64,000 bases of DNA from Allacma fusca. Taxonomy: Eukaryota; Arthropoda; Collembola; Symphypleona; Sminthuridae. Below the pieces are notes generated by a model. That model did no database searches and was not told the origin of the DNA. It saw only the letters and a list, made by a program, of their open reading frames with translations. The position numbers and the translations under genes are program-made. The DNA is taken from contig OX359247.1 in assembly GCA_947179485.1 (NCBI GenBank), positions 33,332,801 to 33,396,800 of the forward strand. The letters are read 5' to 3'. Below, in pieces: positions 32,072-43,789 of this stretch (its first letter is position 1; each line of letters opens with the position of its first letter).

Positions 32072-32161
32072 GACGAAATTGAACTTGAGGAAACTTCTCT
32101 GTATTTTATTTTTCTTACACTGAATTTTTGGAATTTCGGGGAAGCTCTATTAAATTGCAAA

Positions 32162-33340
32162 CTATAAGGACACTGTTCCTAGGAATGCCACACGCAAATA
32201 AATAACAGAGAGTAACGTGAGGTAGGAGTTCGTCCTCACTGCACAGCTCACCGCAAAATCCAGCACTGATTGTATGTTTTCAGATTGATGACCACTCAAC
32301 GTGTGAATCATTCTGCTTGCGTTAATGGCATAATCATATATACCCTTTAGTGTTGACGTTCCACTGTACGTATTCCTAAGTAATGTGAGCACTGTGAGGA
32401 TGGAGTTAGATAGTACTATAAAAATTATGGTCAGATTTAATCCCGCTCATTTTAACCCATGTCTTTCGTGTATTTGTGTAGTTTTTGTAATGGAAATAAA
32501 ACTTGAATTTGGACTATCATTCCATATCATTTATCTACGTATGTTAATAATGCTTCCCGTAAATGTTACATTTCTGACCTGCTCACAATTGCAGCTAAAA
32601 TTACGAAACTATCATTGGGATTACATTGGAGGGAGAGATAAATAAATATTAATGGAGTAAATTCTTTTTATAGGGACGTAACTAAGAGTGTGACTCTTAA
32701 TTATGGCCAGACATTGGGTTCGTCTGGAGAGTATAGATTCTTGAGATGTTGAATTGTACATAATTGATTGCATTTACAATTGCATAGTGTACAGTCAGAG
32801 CTATAATCCCAGAGAAAGGAGATCTTCCAGAGAGTTCGACTTTGTAGAGCCAATAAACTACATTGTGGAATGTTCAGAGGTAGTGTGTAGTGTCAAAAGG
32901 CCTTGTTTTTGATAAGAGTTTTTCCTGTTCCTTGGTACAGGAAAAACTTCCTTAAGCAAGTCCCTATGGTCAGTGGCTATCCACACACGAAATTACAATT
33001 GTGAAGTATAGCTAATATTTTATTGGGAGTTAATTTACTTTGCGGTTTTATTATTGGAACATTCGCAACAACGCTTTTCAATAGTGAATAGACATGTACA
33101 TGAAGATCCCAAGGTCTTGTAAACGAGTAACTTGTGTCCTCACTGTCAGGGATGATATACATATGAACGATTACGTCCACTTGTTCAGACGGATACGTGC
33201 TACACTCCAGTATGAAAGGGTTAGATACAGTATGTACATATATACACGCACTGACATACTCTATCAAATAGATATAATAAAAATTTCCCGATATATTTTT
33301 TTAATAGCTCTGGTCATTCAGCCTTATATCTCGGGATGAG
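32162..33340. other. No gene assigned
   Basis: The minus-strand frame 32162-32392 (76 codons) and the overlapping frames near 33000-33340 have no recognisable motif. The stretch is otherwise AT-rich. Confidence 0.3.
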
Positions 33341-33354
33341 ATGTCGTACATGTG

Positions 33355-34342
33355 TAGAGCTTCCAATGTGTTCAACGTTTTTGTTCCGTAGGAAATTCCG
33401 TTCCGTTCCGAAACCTACAAATAATATTGTTTCCGGTTCCGTTCCGGCTGTCGGGACATCGGAACATTTGAACTGACACCGTTCGGAACAAAGAAGTAAA
33501 GTATTTTTCCGTTACAGGTTGTGTTCCGTTCCGTATTATGCTAGTTTTTCCGTTCCGAACCCGTTCCGTTCCGAAATATCCCGGAATTTTTCACAACATA
33601 TACGTGAAATGCGTGTACAAATTACTGGCAACATAATATACATGATATACTTTTAATAGATTGGATGCGAGGGAATGCTATTATTTAATTATATAAAATA
33701 ATATTTATTAATCATTAGGCCATATAAAAAGAACTACTGTGCAGTATTATATATTAATTATTAATTTTTTTAGCAATAAATATTTGTAGCGTGTGGACCT
33801 AACAGTGTTAATTTCCTGCAAGCTTGCTTCATTGATGCTAATAATTTCGATTTCAGAAGTTTCATTACGAGAAAAATCGCCCATGCCCATGGCCATGTTT
33901 ATTAAACAAAATTAGTTATTCTGTTAATTTTCATGGAAAACGAGACTCACAATACATATCTGTAGCTTCGCGAGCTTCATGAGCATTTGTGTTTTAATCC
34001 GTGTTCATCCAATTTCGTAATTTTGGCAAAAACTGCTTACAAGCCAGAGCGATAAGAAATGTGTTTCCATTCTAGTTGAACGATGGCGCGACACTTCAGA
34101 AATTGTACCGGGATCGGTTCGGAACGGAACAGAACAATTCCGCTTTCCGATTACATAAATTATATGAGACATTTTTCGTACCGATGCTCTGAACCGTCCC
34201 GGTCCCAATATCATCGGGACAAGTGCTCGTGTTCCGGTTTTGTCCCGATTCAATGACGGAACCAAAAAGAATGTTCCGAAATTGTTCCGTTCCGTTTCCG
34301 AACACGGAACTTCGGGATTTCGGAAACCCGAAGGAAGCTCTA
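33355..34342. mobile_element. hAT-like element with target duplication TACATGTG
   Basis: The ends are TAGAGCTTCC and its complement GGAAGCTCTA, flanked by TACATGTG at 33347-33354 and 34343-34350. From each end inward the sequence is built of GTTCCGTTCCG or GGAACGGAAC reiterations (33390-33600 and 34100-34320). The middle is AT-rich. No transposase frame remains; the two minus-strand frames at the right are repeat-derived. Confidence 0.88.
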
Positions 34343-34359
34343 TACATGTGTAGTGGAGT

Positions 34360-36090
34360 CAAAATAACTTGATATGCATTTAGGCAGTCTATTCTATGTC
34401 TTTCGCTATTATGCGTCTACGAACCATGTGTCATTGTCATTGTAATGTTCCAAAAACTAAAGCACATTTTGTAGTGACTGTCTTCAAAATAATACATATG
34501 CAATCCTTCTAAAGTGGAAGCCTCTTGTGTAGTGAAAGCTTTCGCAGAAGTACGCAGAAAATTAATGTATGTACATGATCGCTTCTATATGATGTATGTG
34601 CATAGAGCTTTCCACATGTTCTGCGTAAAAAGTTCATGAGAAAAGTTTTGTAAAACTCGAGGATGGGACAACACGACAGCGATTGTGTTATCCCAGGACC
34701 TGTAGGTTTTGTTGCGTAAACTCTGTGTGTATGTGTTAAGTATAGTTTCCCTAGAGTTCTGCCCTTATGATGTATTTGAGAATTAATATGTAACTGTGTT
34801 TTAATGCAGCTTTATGTCCACAAAATTTTCTCACTTCAATTGTAAGCAATAGCAGTAACACTAGACCCTACTGGCAATTTACTGGAAAATTCTAAAATAG
34901 TAATAATTACTAAGAAACATTATGCAACTATCGTTACTCATATTTATTTATAATTATTTAATCAATTAATTTTACGGTCAAAGCATTATCGGAAAAAAAT
35001 TGTGAAAATGCAAAAATAAAGAAATTAATACGGGAAAGAAACCTACTTTGCTTCAATATTTGAACCCTGTGACCTCAAATTTTGATCCTCATGAATGAAT
35101 CAAATTTTAGGAAAACTAGAGGATTTCTACGAACAGATTGTAAGATAATAAAATATATTTTATTATAAGTTCAGAAAGATTTTTATTCTGACGCAGTGTA
35201 AAATTTAAAATGATACAAATCATCCTCAAGATAAGATTCTCTTTATTACTCAAATAAAGTAACCATGTATCCGATTGTGAGTGAGCATTTCTTTTCAGGT
35301 GTATTTTTTTGCACAGGGTTTGACCTAAATATTTATCTAGTATGGATCAGATTTTATGACGTGTCTGTTATAATTATTACTGTTGGGTCATAGTTTAATT
35401 CTGGAAGGGAAGAGTAATGGGCGGTGGAAAAAACACATGAGTAAGCAATACTCATATGTCCAAACGTTTTTGGAACGTTTAGGGATTCATAGACTTGCTG
35501 CTGATAACTGGAAAGATACTGAAAAGGAAATTAAACCAATTATCAATTTTTATATCATCAACTAATAATGAGTAAATGTTGTGTACAGGAAGGTAACCAC
35601 AAATGAAGCCTTCATTGAAGGCTAGCCTTCTAAGGCTGGACATGTCTGGTATATTTTGGTGTGCTGAAAGTTGGAATTCAGCTTTGTATAAGCCCTACAG
35701 TGGGTACACATATTGCAGACAGTAATTATAAAGTGATGTATATAATTATGTAATACTGCACTCAGTTATCATAAGAAATGTGTGTTATCAACTTAAAATT
35801 AGAAACGTTCTTGTTAGAAAATATTACGTTAATGTTAGTTATACAAGGATCAGACTTGATAAGGAAAATCCAGCATTGGAAAAAACTATTGTTAGACTTC
35901 AGCAAAATAAAATAAAATGTTTGGTTCAATATTTTGGTATGAATAGGATCTGGCTAAGCCAATTCAGTCCGTGACTGGATACATACATATGCATTTTAAC
36001 TGGAACATTTGATGTATGATTTAATTACGCAATACTTCCTTTATATTTTAAGATTCAACCCCGTTTTTTACTTCTTTTAATTACTGGGAT
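34360..36090. other. No gene assigned
   Basis: Short frames at 35383-35565 and 35780-35974 (for example SYVQTFLERLGIHRLAADNW) have mildly coding-like composition but no motif, partner exon or splice support. Confidence 0.3.
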
Positions 36091-36096
36091 GCTTTC

Positions 36097-36296
36097 NNNN
36101 NNNNNNNNNNNNNNNNNNNNNNNNNNNNNNNNNNNNNNNNNNNNNNNNNNNNNNNNNNNNNNNNNNNNNNNNNNNNNNNNNNNNNNNNNNNNNNNNNNNN
36201 NNNNNNNNNNNNNNNNNNNNNNNNNNNNNNNNNNNNNNNNNNNNNNNNNNNNNNNNNNNNNNNNNNNNNNNNNNNNNNNNNNNNNNNNNNNNNNNN
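36097..36296. other. Assembly gap (200 N)
   Basis: Exactly 200 undetermined bases, a conventional scaffold-gap length, so the true distance is unknown. Repeat of the AAAATGGTCTACATG family adjoins its right side, which probably explains the break. Confidence 0.98.
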
Positions 36297-36649
36297 TAAC
36301 TACTCTGGTTGTAGTTAATTTTGCTTTTAGGAAATCTTGCAACTATTCCATTTTGCCTTTAAGGAAAAAGGCATGTAGACCATTTTGCCTCTTCACCGAC
36401 GATATGTTGTCTTTCTAAACGAGAATTTCATATTATAATTAAGTTGTATATAGTTGTATGCAATAGCTATAGCTGCAAATAGCTATAGCTATGGTTGTCG
36501 ATATAGCTAGAGCGCGCGGGTCGCGGGTCACGGACGTGGACACTATCCACTCGCTCGAATAAGAAGTAAGGACACCATCGGCTTGCTATGGGTACAGCAA
36601 GCCGAAGCTCAGCTAATTGTGAGCTTTATCTCTCATAAACTCGGCTCAC

Positions 36650-36981
36650 AATCAGCGAACCGAAGCAGTGCATTTTCTTCCCCGAATTACACTAACGTCA
36701 AATGAGGGTGAATACCCGTTTTTTTACGAAGGAGGCAATTTCCTGTCAAACTTAGCTTCTCCATGACCATAAACAAGTCCCAGGGTCAAAGTTTAAGCAA
36801 AGTAGGCATTTGGTTATCAAAACCCGTTTTTACTCATGGTCAACTCTATGTAGCATTTTCTAGAGCCACTTCTCAAGACAATGTTAAAATATTTGTGGAC
36901 AAAACTGAGGATCAGGGGGAACTACAGGGTGAAGGGAATGGTACTTATACAGTTAATTGCGTGTACCATGAAATTTTATAA
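36650..36981 (+). pseudogene. Helitron helicase (Pif1-like) C-terminal remnant
   Basis: The segment reads the end of a Helitron-type Pif1 helicase. An LPRITLTSNEGEYPF block is followed, in a different frame after a T-run at about 36722, by RRRQFPVKL. Then comes MTINKSQGQSLSKVGIWL, and VFTHGQLYVAFSRATS closes the domain. These are helicase motifs V-VI of the family. Replication-initiator and N-terminal helicase parts are absent. It functions no longer. Confidence 0.8.
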
Positions 36982-37021
36982 TTTACTGTACAATTTAACG
37001 TCTTACCAGGCTTTAAGCACA

Positions 37022-37121
37022 ACTAGCACTGCACAGCCAGCTATTGCGTACAACTATTTACCGCCTTCGATACTTAAATTTGCCTTCCGGAGCCAGCAAG
37101 AGCTGGCTGTGCAGTGCTAGT
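37022..37121. repeat. 100-bp hairpin with 21-bp perfect arms
   Basis: ACTAGCACTGCACAGCCAGC at 37022 and its complement ending at 37121 pair over 21 bases around a 58-base loop. A half copy (GAGCACTGCACAGCCAGC) lies at about 23325. It could be a tiny MITE or the end of the preceding Helitron. Confidence 0.75.
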
Positions 37122-37950
37122 ACTATATAATATTGCAATAACAAATAGAAACCTGATTTTCGTATTTATAAGCATAGCTTTTACAAGAACCTTACTTTAC
37201 AACCTTTACGAAATTATAAATTTAAGATTGACTGTAGTTTAGTTGAGGTTCTTTGTTTTTCAATCACTGATTATTTTATTTTAAGTTTTCAAATTTTAAT
37301 CATGTCCTCTAGTACTGTTTTGTGTGCCCGTTCTACACTTCGAATGGATTGGTAGACCCTCTCTAGAAGTTGTTAATGCTGGCCATGTATGTAAATTGTA
37401 TTTGAATGCTTTCATGAATGATATGCTGTAATGTTATAATGAGTACCACCATTATTGGATTGAACTGATAGAAAATAAGAATAATTTGCCTTTTAAGCAT
37501 ATAAGTAATTATGTTTCGAATAGTTTTTGTTCCGCGAAAGAAAGTCTCAATAAAAACAACTTCACATGCATTTGGAATTCAACTTAAAATTGCCAAGGCT
37601 TGTTTGTTCAGCATTTATACAAATTCCTGTAAAATACTAACTTCTCCCCTAAGCTTTGTTCAATATTTAAGTTAGACGTGCAAAAATATAATAACCACCT
37701 AATTTGCCTAAATAGTGCATACACATTTTAGAAGGGTCTTTCAAATATCTTGTATAATTTACGACGTTTTGAAATACATGTCGGTGCGAGGTAATACATA
37801 TAACCAAAAATGGAACCCCCTACATATACCGTGAGTCCAAGTATATGTTGTAGTTAAGAAAGGTAACAATTTTACATTCCCAATTGATGCATTATTTTTA
37901 TGAAATGCCTAGACATTTTCTGTTTACCTTCTTTATGTAAACTATTAGTA
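37122..37950. other. No gene seen
   Basis: AT-rich sequence without a supportable frame. Confidence 0.4.
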
Positions 37951-37954
37951 GGGC

Positions 37955-40520
37955 TAGTTATAATATTTTAAGTTCAAAGTTCAATGCCTAGCCTTCGAAG
38001 CATGCTTCAGCATCCTGCCGAAAGCAACAATACAAATTGTAATTTCCGCGTAATACTTGTCAAAAATAATTACTAAAGCCTAATAAGATCAAATTGAGGT
38101 CATGTAGCTAACTAATAAATCATTGAAGTTCCTATTAGGTCATTGGACCCACTGATGCCCTAGTCTAGTCAGACTTGACTAGGAAAGTCTAGACTTGACT
38201 AGACTAGGAAGCAAAATGGACGTAAAAGAATAGACTTGACTTGACTACGAATTGTGTTACTATTATGCGACTTGACTAGAATAGACTAGGGCAGCTTGCA
38301 AAACCACAGGACTTGACTAGACTTGACTTGCATGGAAAAGCTAGTCAAGTCGTAATTACTTGAGGCTCCCTCATGTAGCTGAAAATCATAACTAGAAACC
38401 CAGAGTGAAATTCCAGTACCGCTTACTATGCTGAAGTAAGTAATTATATGGTTTCCCTTTTGAAGGATTAAAACATGAAATTGTCCGCTGATTGTGAGCC
38501 ACGTAGAAATGTTTAGGGAAATTAGTTTTTAGTTACTACTTCCTTAACAATGCAATTGATCATAATGAAAGATACATTACATTTCCCACATTTAATTTTT
38601 ACTTTTAAATTCTATTAATACTCTTCAAATTGCAACTAAAATTAAAATTATTTGGGATACGCTTTCATTCCTGGTGGAGGCCCTCGATCATACACCTGGT
38701 GTGATTATGATAGTTCACACTACACAAACTTCATTTTCTTATACCAGGAAAAATACCTAGTACATTACATTGTACCAGGCACTTGTTGAACCTCGAATAC
38801 AGTTGGCGCTCTAATGTAGGATATTGTATAACTCTACCACATATATAATCAGCGATTCCTTCGAGATTCTACCTACAAAACGAAGTTAGTCACTGCGCTA
38901 GGAATATGTTCGGTAATAATCTTTATCAATTCACGGAAGTTCCACCAATTATGTTTTAACCCCACCGAGAACATATTTGATAATAATTGAAGGAAATCAG
39001 GTGCTAACAATGAGAAATAACGTAAGTTCCATCAAGTATGTTTTCATCCCATCTAGAAAACAGTTGGTATTATTTGAATAAAAACTAGTTCTGTTAAAGA
39101 GGAATCACCTGCCACCTCGCTTACATATTCATGTACATATTAAATTCAACCTTTGATCATTTCCTTATATTCCGATTCACCACCAACATTTTAGTGTGTT
39201 TACTAATTCCAAACACCATGTAATGGTGGAATCAAAACATGCGATTCCTTGCTGTCGCACCAGTTTCAAAAAATAAATACCACCAAGACCAATGTTGCTT
39301 TTACATTCGAAATAGACTCCGTACAACTTACGTGTTTTGTCATTGCCACCTCCAGTTTATTTTCAATTATTACCAACAACATACCTGGAACTTCTTCCTT
39401 TCGCCCAAACCCCCACCACAAACCAAAGAACCAATCTTTCTAACGTGCTATTTAACAATGTCATTTTGCGGTTCAATGAATTTATACCGTCGTACAAACT
39501 ACTACAAATTCCACAATGTGTACCGAGTATTTCCTCTGGTCCGCCCCAATGGAAATTTCATATACCAGATAATATTCCCATGTTAAATCCCTATACACCA
39601 GATAGGAAATCTTAACCTCTACTTTATAAACAGACAATTGTTGATTGCGCAAAAATCTTATTGAACATTACACTTATATTGATGTTGTAAACTACACGAG
39701 TTGATCTAATTTGTACGTCGTTTTATGCAAATTAACATGAGCTAGTTTTATGCTAGATGTATTCGCTAAAATCTGAAAAATTTTAACTCAACGAAACTAA
39801 AGTTTTAAAAAAAAACATTTTTCATGTGTTGCTAATCAAGATGAAGGAATTTTTGCAAAAAATATAATGTGACTAGGGGAATTGACTAGACTTGACTAGG
39901 GAACCAGCTGTAGAATCAAGACTAGGACTAGACTTGACTATTGCTACTTAAACATACAGCTGACTTGACTAGACTTGACTAGTTGCGGCATTGGACATTA
40001 AAGACTACACTAGACTTGACTAGGTAGCCTGACGGGCAGCAGTGATTTGACCAATGTTTGACAGTCCTTTTATTTTTTCAGTGCTATTTCAGATTTACAA
40101 TTACTATTTTCGCGCCAAACATTGACACCAGCATTTTGGGGTGCTATTGAGCTTACAGGTGAAAAGAAGACCGTCTTTACTTTGAAAAATGAAGCATATC
40201 TTGACAAAGTTAACTTGTTCTTACCCAAATTTTTTGTTATAGTTTATTTTCTTGTTTCGCTTTTTGTTTTGTTCTATCTTTGGTTTTTCGAAAACATATT
40301 TTGTTTGTTTTCTTTGTTCAAATAACAATATCTGATCAAAAGAACAAACTAAACGGGAACAATATTATAGCACTAGGTTCGATCCTGATGAGACTGAATT
40401 TCTTCCAACCGCATTACCTTTGTTTAAGGGTCATGGTGATGATTCTCAACTTATTGTTAGAGAATTTTGAGACAGCTCCCAGGAAAGCCTGGAAAATTTC
40501 TTATAAGTAGGCCTCAAAAT
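37955..40520. repeat. Duplicated segment carrying an inserted hAT-like element
   Basis: 37955-38149 joined to 40045-40520 matches the continuous stretch 58790-59390 (words such as GAAGCATGCT, GAGGTCATGTAGCTA, TTCGCGCCAAACATTGACAC). The insertion at 38150-40044 is absent from that copy. Confidence 0.75.
38150..40044. mobile_element. hAT-like element with target duplication ATTGGACC/ATTTGACC
   Basis: The left end is CACTGATGCCCTAGTC. The right end, complemented, reads CACTGCTGCCCGTCAGGC. Flanks are ATTGGACC (38142-38149) and ATTTGACC (40045-40052), seven of eight identical. The paralogous unoccupied site near 58965 reads ATCTGACC. GACTTGACTAG reiterations fill 38156-38360 and 39870-40025. Between them are the roughly 110-bp repeats also seen at 1-960. 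Three overlapping frames at 39239-39615 lie in these repeats and are not believed. No transposase is visible. Confidence 0.82.
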
Positions 40521-40529
40521 ACAGTCATG

Positions 40530-41290
40530 AATTATTAAAAATTCTGAATTTGATCCACATTAACGCCCTCTGTGACCGCAAAAACTGCTCGAGGTAAATG
40601 AGACAAATTCTGGAACACCTGGAATAGAATTTGTTACAAAGTGGAGGATACAAATGTTTTATGATCTACTCTCTTACGTGTGCTAGAAGGGTGGCCAACG
40701 TTTTGTGGCGTTCTGTAGATATAGAACTCATTTTCAACAATAATAGCAATATTGATGCCTGCGAATTTGTAACATCAAATAGGTACTTCAGTTTTTCGCT
40801 TAGACCAAACTTTTAGAAACAGTTTATTCAATTATTGAGCCCTTAACATGCAGCTTTAGTTACAAAATCTCGTTAACTGAATGCAACCATGAAGACAATC
40901 AAAGTTTAACTGTCCTCTTTGCTATATCACGCAAGCCCTTCTGTATTTTTAATTCCAACGTAATTCAAAAAGGCGCCTATTGTACCATTACAATACAAAG
41001 AAATTTTTTTAATACACATTTATCTGATACATATCTCCACAAATACATACATACATCTGATACATCAGTAATGAGTTGCGCTAATTAACCATAATTTGGA
41101 ACGTGAAAGGGGATCTACCTTCCCCAAAGGAAAATAAATTGCTTTAAAAGACATCAACGTAAGCGATTCTAGTTGTCAATAACACACATCCCGCAGTTGG
41201 ATACACAGTATTATCACTAAACGCTACCCTTACAGTTGCATAACACCACCAAAGGAAATCAGAGTCTAGTTACTTCAACATCCGAACAAT
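40530..41290. other. 5' flank of receptor copy 2
   Basis: No gene. It lacks the long flank shared by copies 1 and 3, apart from the motif AAATCGTTCCAT at 41294-41305. Confidence 0.4.
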
Positions 41291-41322
41291 TCCAAATCGT
41301 TCCATCGATGTAACAACAGATC

Positions 41323-43260
41323 ATGAGTATCCTAACATCCTATTTAATCATGTTGGTTTTATTCTCTCCGAATTTCATACAAACAATTATCGGGGGGATA
41401 AAACACACACCACCTTTCAATATTTACCACCAATTTCTCAAACCATTTAATGATTGTGAGATAAACGTGGTAACAATGTCCGAACCAAAAGTATGTCGAG
41501 GGGTAAAATCTGAAGTTTCTCAAGCGTTACATCTAGAGTCGCCTCGAAGACTAGTGAATATAAGCAGCGACTTCTACGGCCCTGGACATGTTTCTGGCAC
41601 ACCTAAATTCTTACCATGCCGTTTACACATTATTGTCTATGCGCCTAAAAACGAACTGCAGTTTGTTGACCAACTAGAAAATAGTCGGTTAGTAATGTAT
41701 TTTAAAATGAATGCTGGAATCAGTAAAGATTTTGTGCTTCAACTTACAATATCAAGTGTCGTCTATCATGCAGACGAAATTTTCCGCCCTTGGAACTACT
41801 TTATGGCTAATATTTCACCTGGAGAAACGACTCCAACTGAAATAATGATTCTAGCTGGACCATGTCCAAAAAAAGTAATCTGTTTGCATAAGTATGACGT
41901 TAATTCAACGAGTAATGGAGCAACTCACAAACATATTCACCTCAAAATTAGAAAATTCAGATCCAACTGCTACCAAAAGTATTTGCTTACATCACTAAAT
42001 CCATCTCTACTAACAGAAGATATTTTGGATTTTATAGAAACAAATCACATTATTTCCTTGAAAAATTCGCCATTCAATGATACAAAGTTGGTTCCATTTG
42101 TAAAAGTCACCTTAATATTAGCTAAGCGGTTAAATTTCTCTCTGGGTGTAGACGGTAGATTCATAAGAAATCGGCGTATTTGCAGTTATTGTACTTTAAC
42201 TCCATTTGCTGGACTTACCATGGCTAAGAAGTCAGGAGAAATTAAAATGGGTTTTTTCCAGACGTACTTCCACACAAAAACTATCATCATGTACAGTGAG
42301 CCTCTAGTTGTTCCTTCAGTTCTTCAAACCTTGAAGGAACCATTCGGAAACTTTACTTGGGCTTTGTACATTACAACTTTATGCGCAGCAGTTCTGGTTT
42401 TTAAAATTGCTTTACACCTGTCGTATGGAGCTGCATTATTTTTCATTCCGACGGCGCTTCTGTTCGGGCAAGATGGAGGATTAAAATCAAAAACGAGCTT
42501 TTATTTTCCTATTTTGATTATTTTCTTCATATTACTAAATGCCATTTACACAGGGAAAATGAAAAGTTTCAGTGTTTCACCTCGTGTCCACAAGGGTGGT
42601 TTATCGTACCAGGACCTGGTAAAGTCGGGCTATACATTTCGTATGGGATTTAATGAAAGGCAACAAAACGTAAGAGAGCTTCAGTTGGGCATGGTGAAAG
42701 GTTCCATAAGGGAAGCACATCGCCACCTTATAAACAATGTTACATCATTTCATAGGCATCAAATGGATACAATTATGTTTCTGATGTTACTTGAGCAACA
42801 AGCCGCCGTACTTCAGGGAAATGTCCAAAATATTGTTTCCAGTCTCACGTCGCATCATTATTTCAAAAAATTCTACCAATCAACAAGTGAGTACTTCCAC
42901 AACACGGCGGGATGGCTTTTCTTTGCAATTAATGGTGACTGCTTTAATGACATCCTGATGAGGATTATTAGTTCGGGTATCACGCATCGGTGGCTACAAG
43001 TTTTTTACAAAATTCAAGACGACGAAAATGAACGGTATTTCAAACAATGGCTTGCAAAAGTAATGTCGCACAGAGAAGCAATAGTCGTCTTGGGAGAAAA
43101 GGTCAAGCGAAGGGCGGATGACTCATTAAATAACGCTGCTTCGAGTTGCATTCTTTTGGGTAATTGCGTTGCACTTGCAGTGTTTATTTTTGAGATACTG
43201 ACGTTTTGGAAAATGTGCGCATGTCTTGAACGAGTCGCCCAAAACATGAAATGTTTTTAG
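41323..43260 (+). CDS. Divergent ionotropic-receptor-like channel, copy 2
   Basis: A single exon of 645 residues. Signal peptide about 1-24. The ectodomain shows the family cysteines (FNDCEINV, LAGPCPKKVICLHKY, ICSYC). Transmembrane helix 1 is about 343-364 (FTWALYITTLCAAVL). The pore-side segment spans about 370-387 and ends FGQDGGL. Helix 2 is about 392-414 (FPILIIFFILLNAIYTGKM), and the last helix about 607-629. It is the copy most similar to the truncated pseudogene at 11975 and more distant from copies 1 and 3. The S2 lobe starts at PRVHKGGLSYQDLVKSGY. The long C-terminal tail after the last helix (KMCACLERVAQNMKCF) would be cytoplasmic. Ligand unknown. Confidence 0.8.
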   Translation: MSILTSYLIMLVLFSPNFIQTIIGGIKHTPPFNIYHQFLKPFNDCEINVVTMSEPKVCRGVKSEVSQALHLESPRRLVNISSDFYGPGHVSGTPKFLPCRLHIIVYAPKNELQFVDQLENSRLVMYFKMNAGISKDFVLQLTISSVVYHADEIFRPWNYFMANISPGETTPTEIMILAGPCPKKVICLHKYDVNSTSNGATHKHIHLKIRKFRSNCYQKYLLTSLNPSLLTEDILDFIETNHIISLKNSPFNDTKLVPFVKVTLILAKRLNFSLGVDGRFIRNRRICSYCTLTPFAGLTMAKKSGEIKMGFFQTYFHTKTIIMYSEPLVVPSVLQTLKEPFGNFTWALYITTLCAAVLVFKIALHLSYGAALFFIPTALLFGQDGGLKSKTSFYFPILIIFFILLNAIYTGKMKSFSVSPRVHKGGLSYQDLVKSGYTFRMGFNERQQNVRELQLGMVKGSIREAHRHLINNVTSFHRHQMDTIMFLMLLEQQAAVLQGNVQNIVSSLTSHHYFKKFYQSTSEYFHNTAGWLFFAINGDCFNDILMRIISSGITHRWLQVFYKIQDDENERYFKQWLAKVMSHREAIVVLGEKVKRRADDSLNNAASSCILLGNCVALAVFIFEILTFWKMCACLERVAQNMKCF

Positions 43261-43332
43261 TGTGGAATCTCTGCTGTGGACATGCAACTAACAATATGTG
43301 GAAGCTATAACGTGACCAAGTTGTTAGAAATG

Positions 43333-43359
43333 TCATTAATAATAATAATAATAATAATA
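43333..43359. repeat. (AAT)n microsatellite
   Basis: Nine consecutive trinucleotide units just downstream of receptor copy 2. Confidence 0.8.
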
Positions 43360-43789
43360 TAACATACTAGTAAGTAAGCCCTGCTCAGCAGGGATAATTA
43401 TTTACGGTTTTGGCTTACTCTTAAGTAGAGGCTAGAATATACATGAGAATTATGAGGCTTGTCTTTTGAAATATTACAATAATTCAAAAAAATATCATGG
43501 TTGAACGCACTTGGGAATTTCCCGCCAAGGCCCTGCCCATGCCCAATGTTTGATCCGTAGATTGCGGCTAGGAGTTAGTCCCGCATGCTTAAAAGTTAGA
43601 AAACTTAAGAATTAAAAACTTCTTTGAAGACAACAAATGTTGCGTTTCTACCTTTGCCTTGCTCATCAGTATCCGCTATTTACCACCTTGGTTTTCCATA
43701 ATAAAATTGAATTTATATGTCGGGCTCACCAGAATTTAATTGTAAGGAACACCAAAGTGCTCACTTGCTTTAAATTTGCACTCTATGTG

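Noticed and set aside
31858-32167. Long frames on both strands over the first exons of gene E
   Set aside because: The spliced minus-strand model uses another frame; the plus-strand hydrophobic frame is its shadow.
36055-36418. Frames spanning the N run
   Set aside because: Open only because N codons are not stops.
39239-39615. Three overlapping plus-strand frames
   Set aside because: They lie in the 110-bp repeat family within the 38150-40044 element and have low-complexity, non-coding character.
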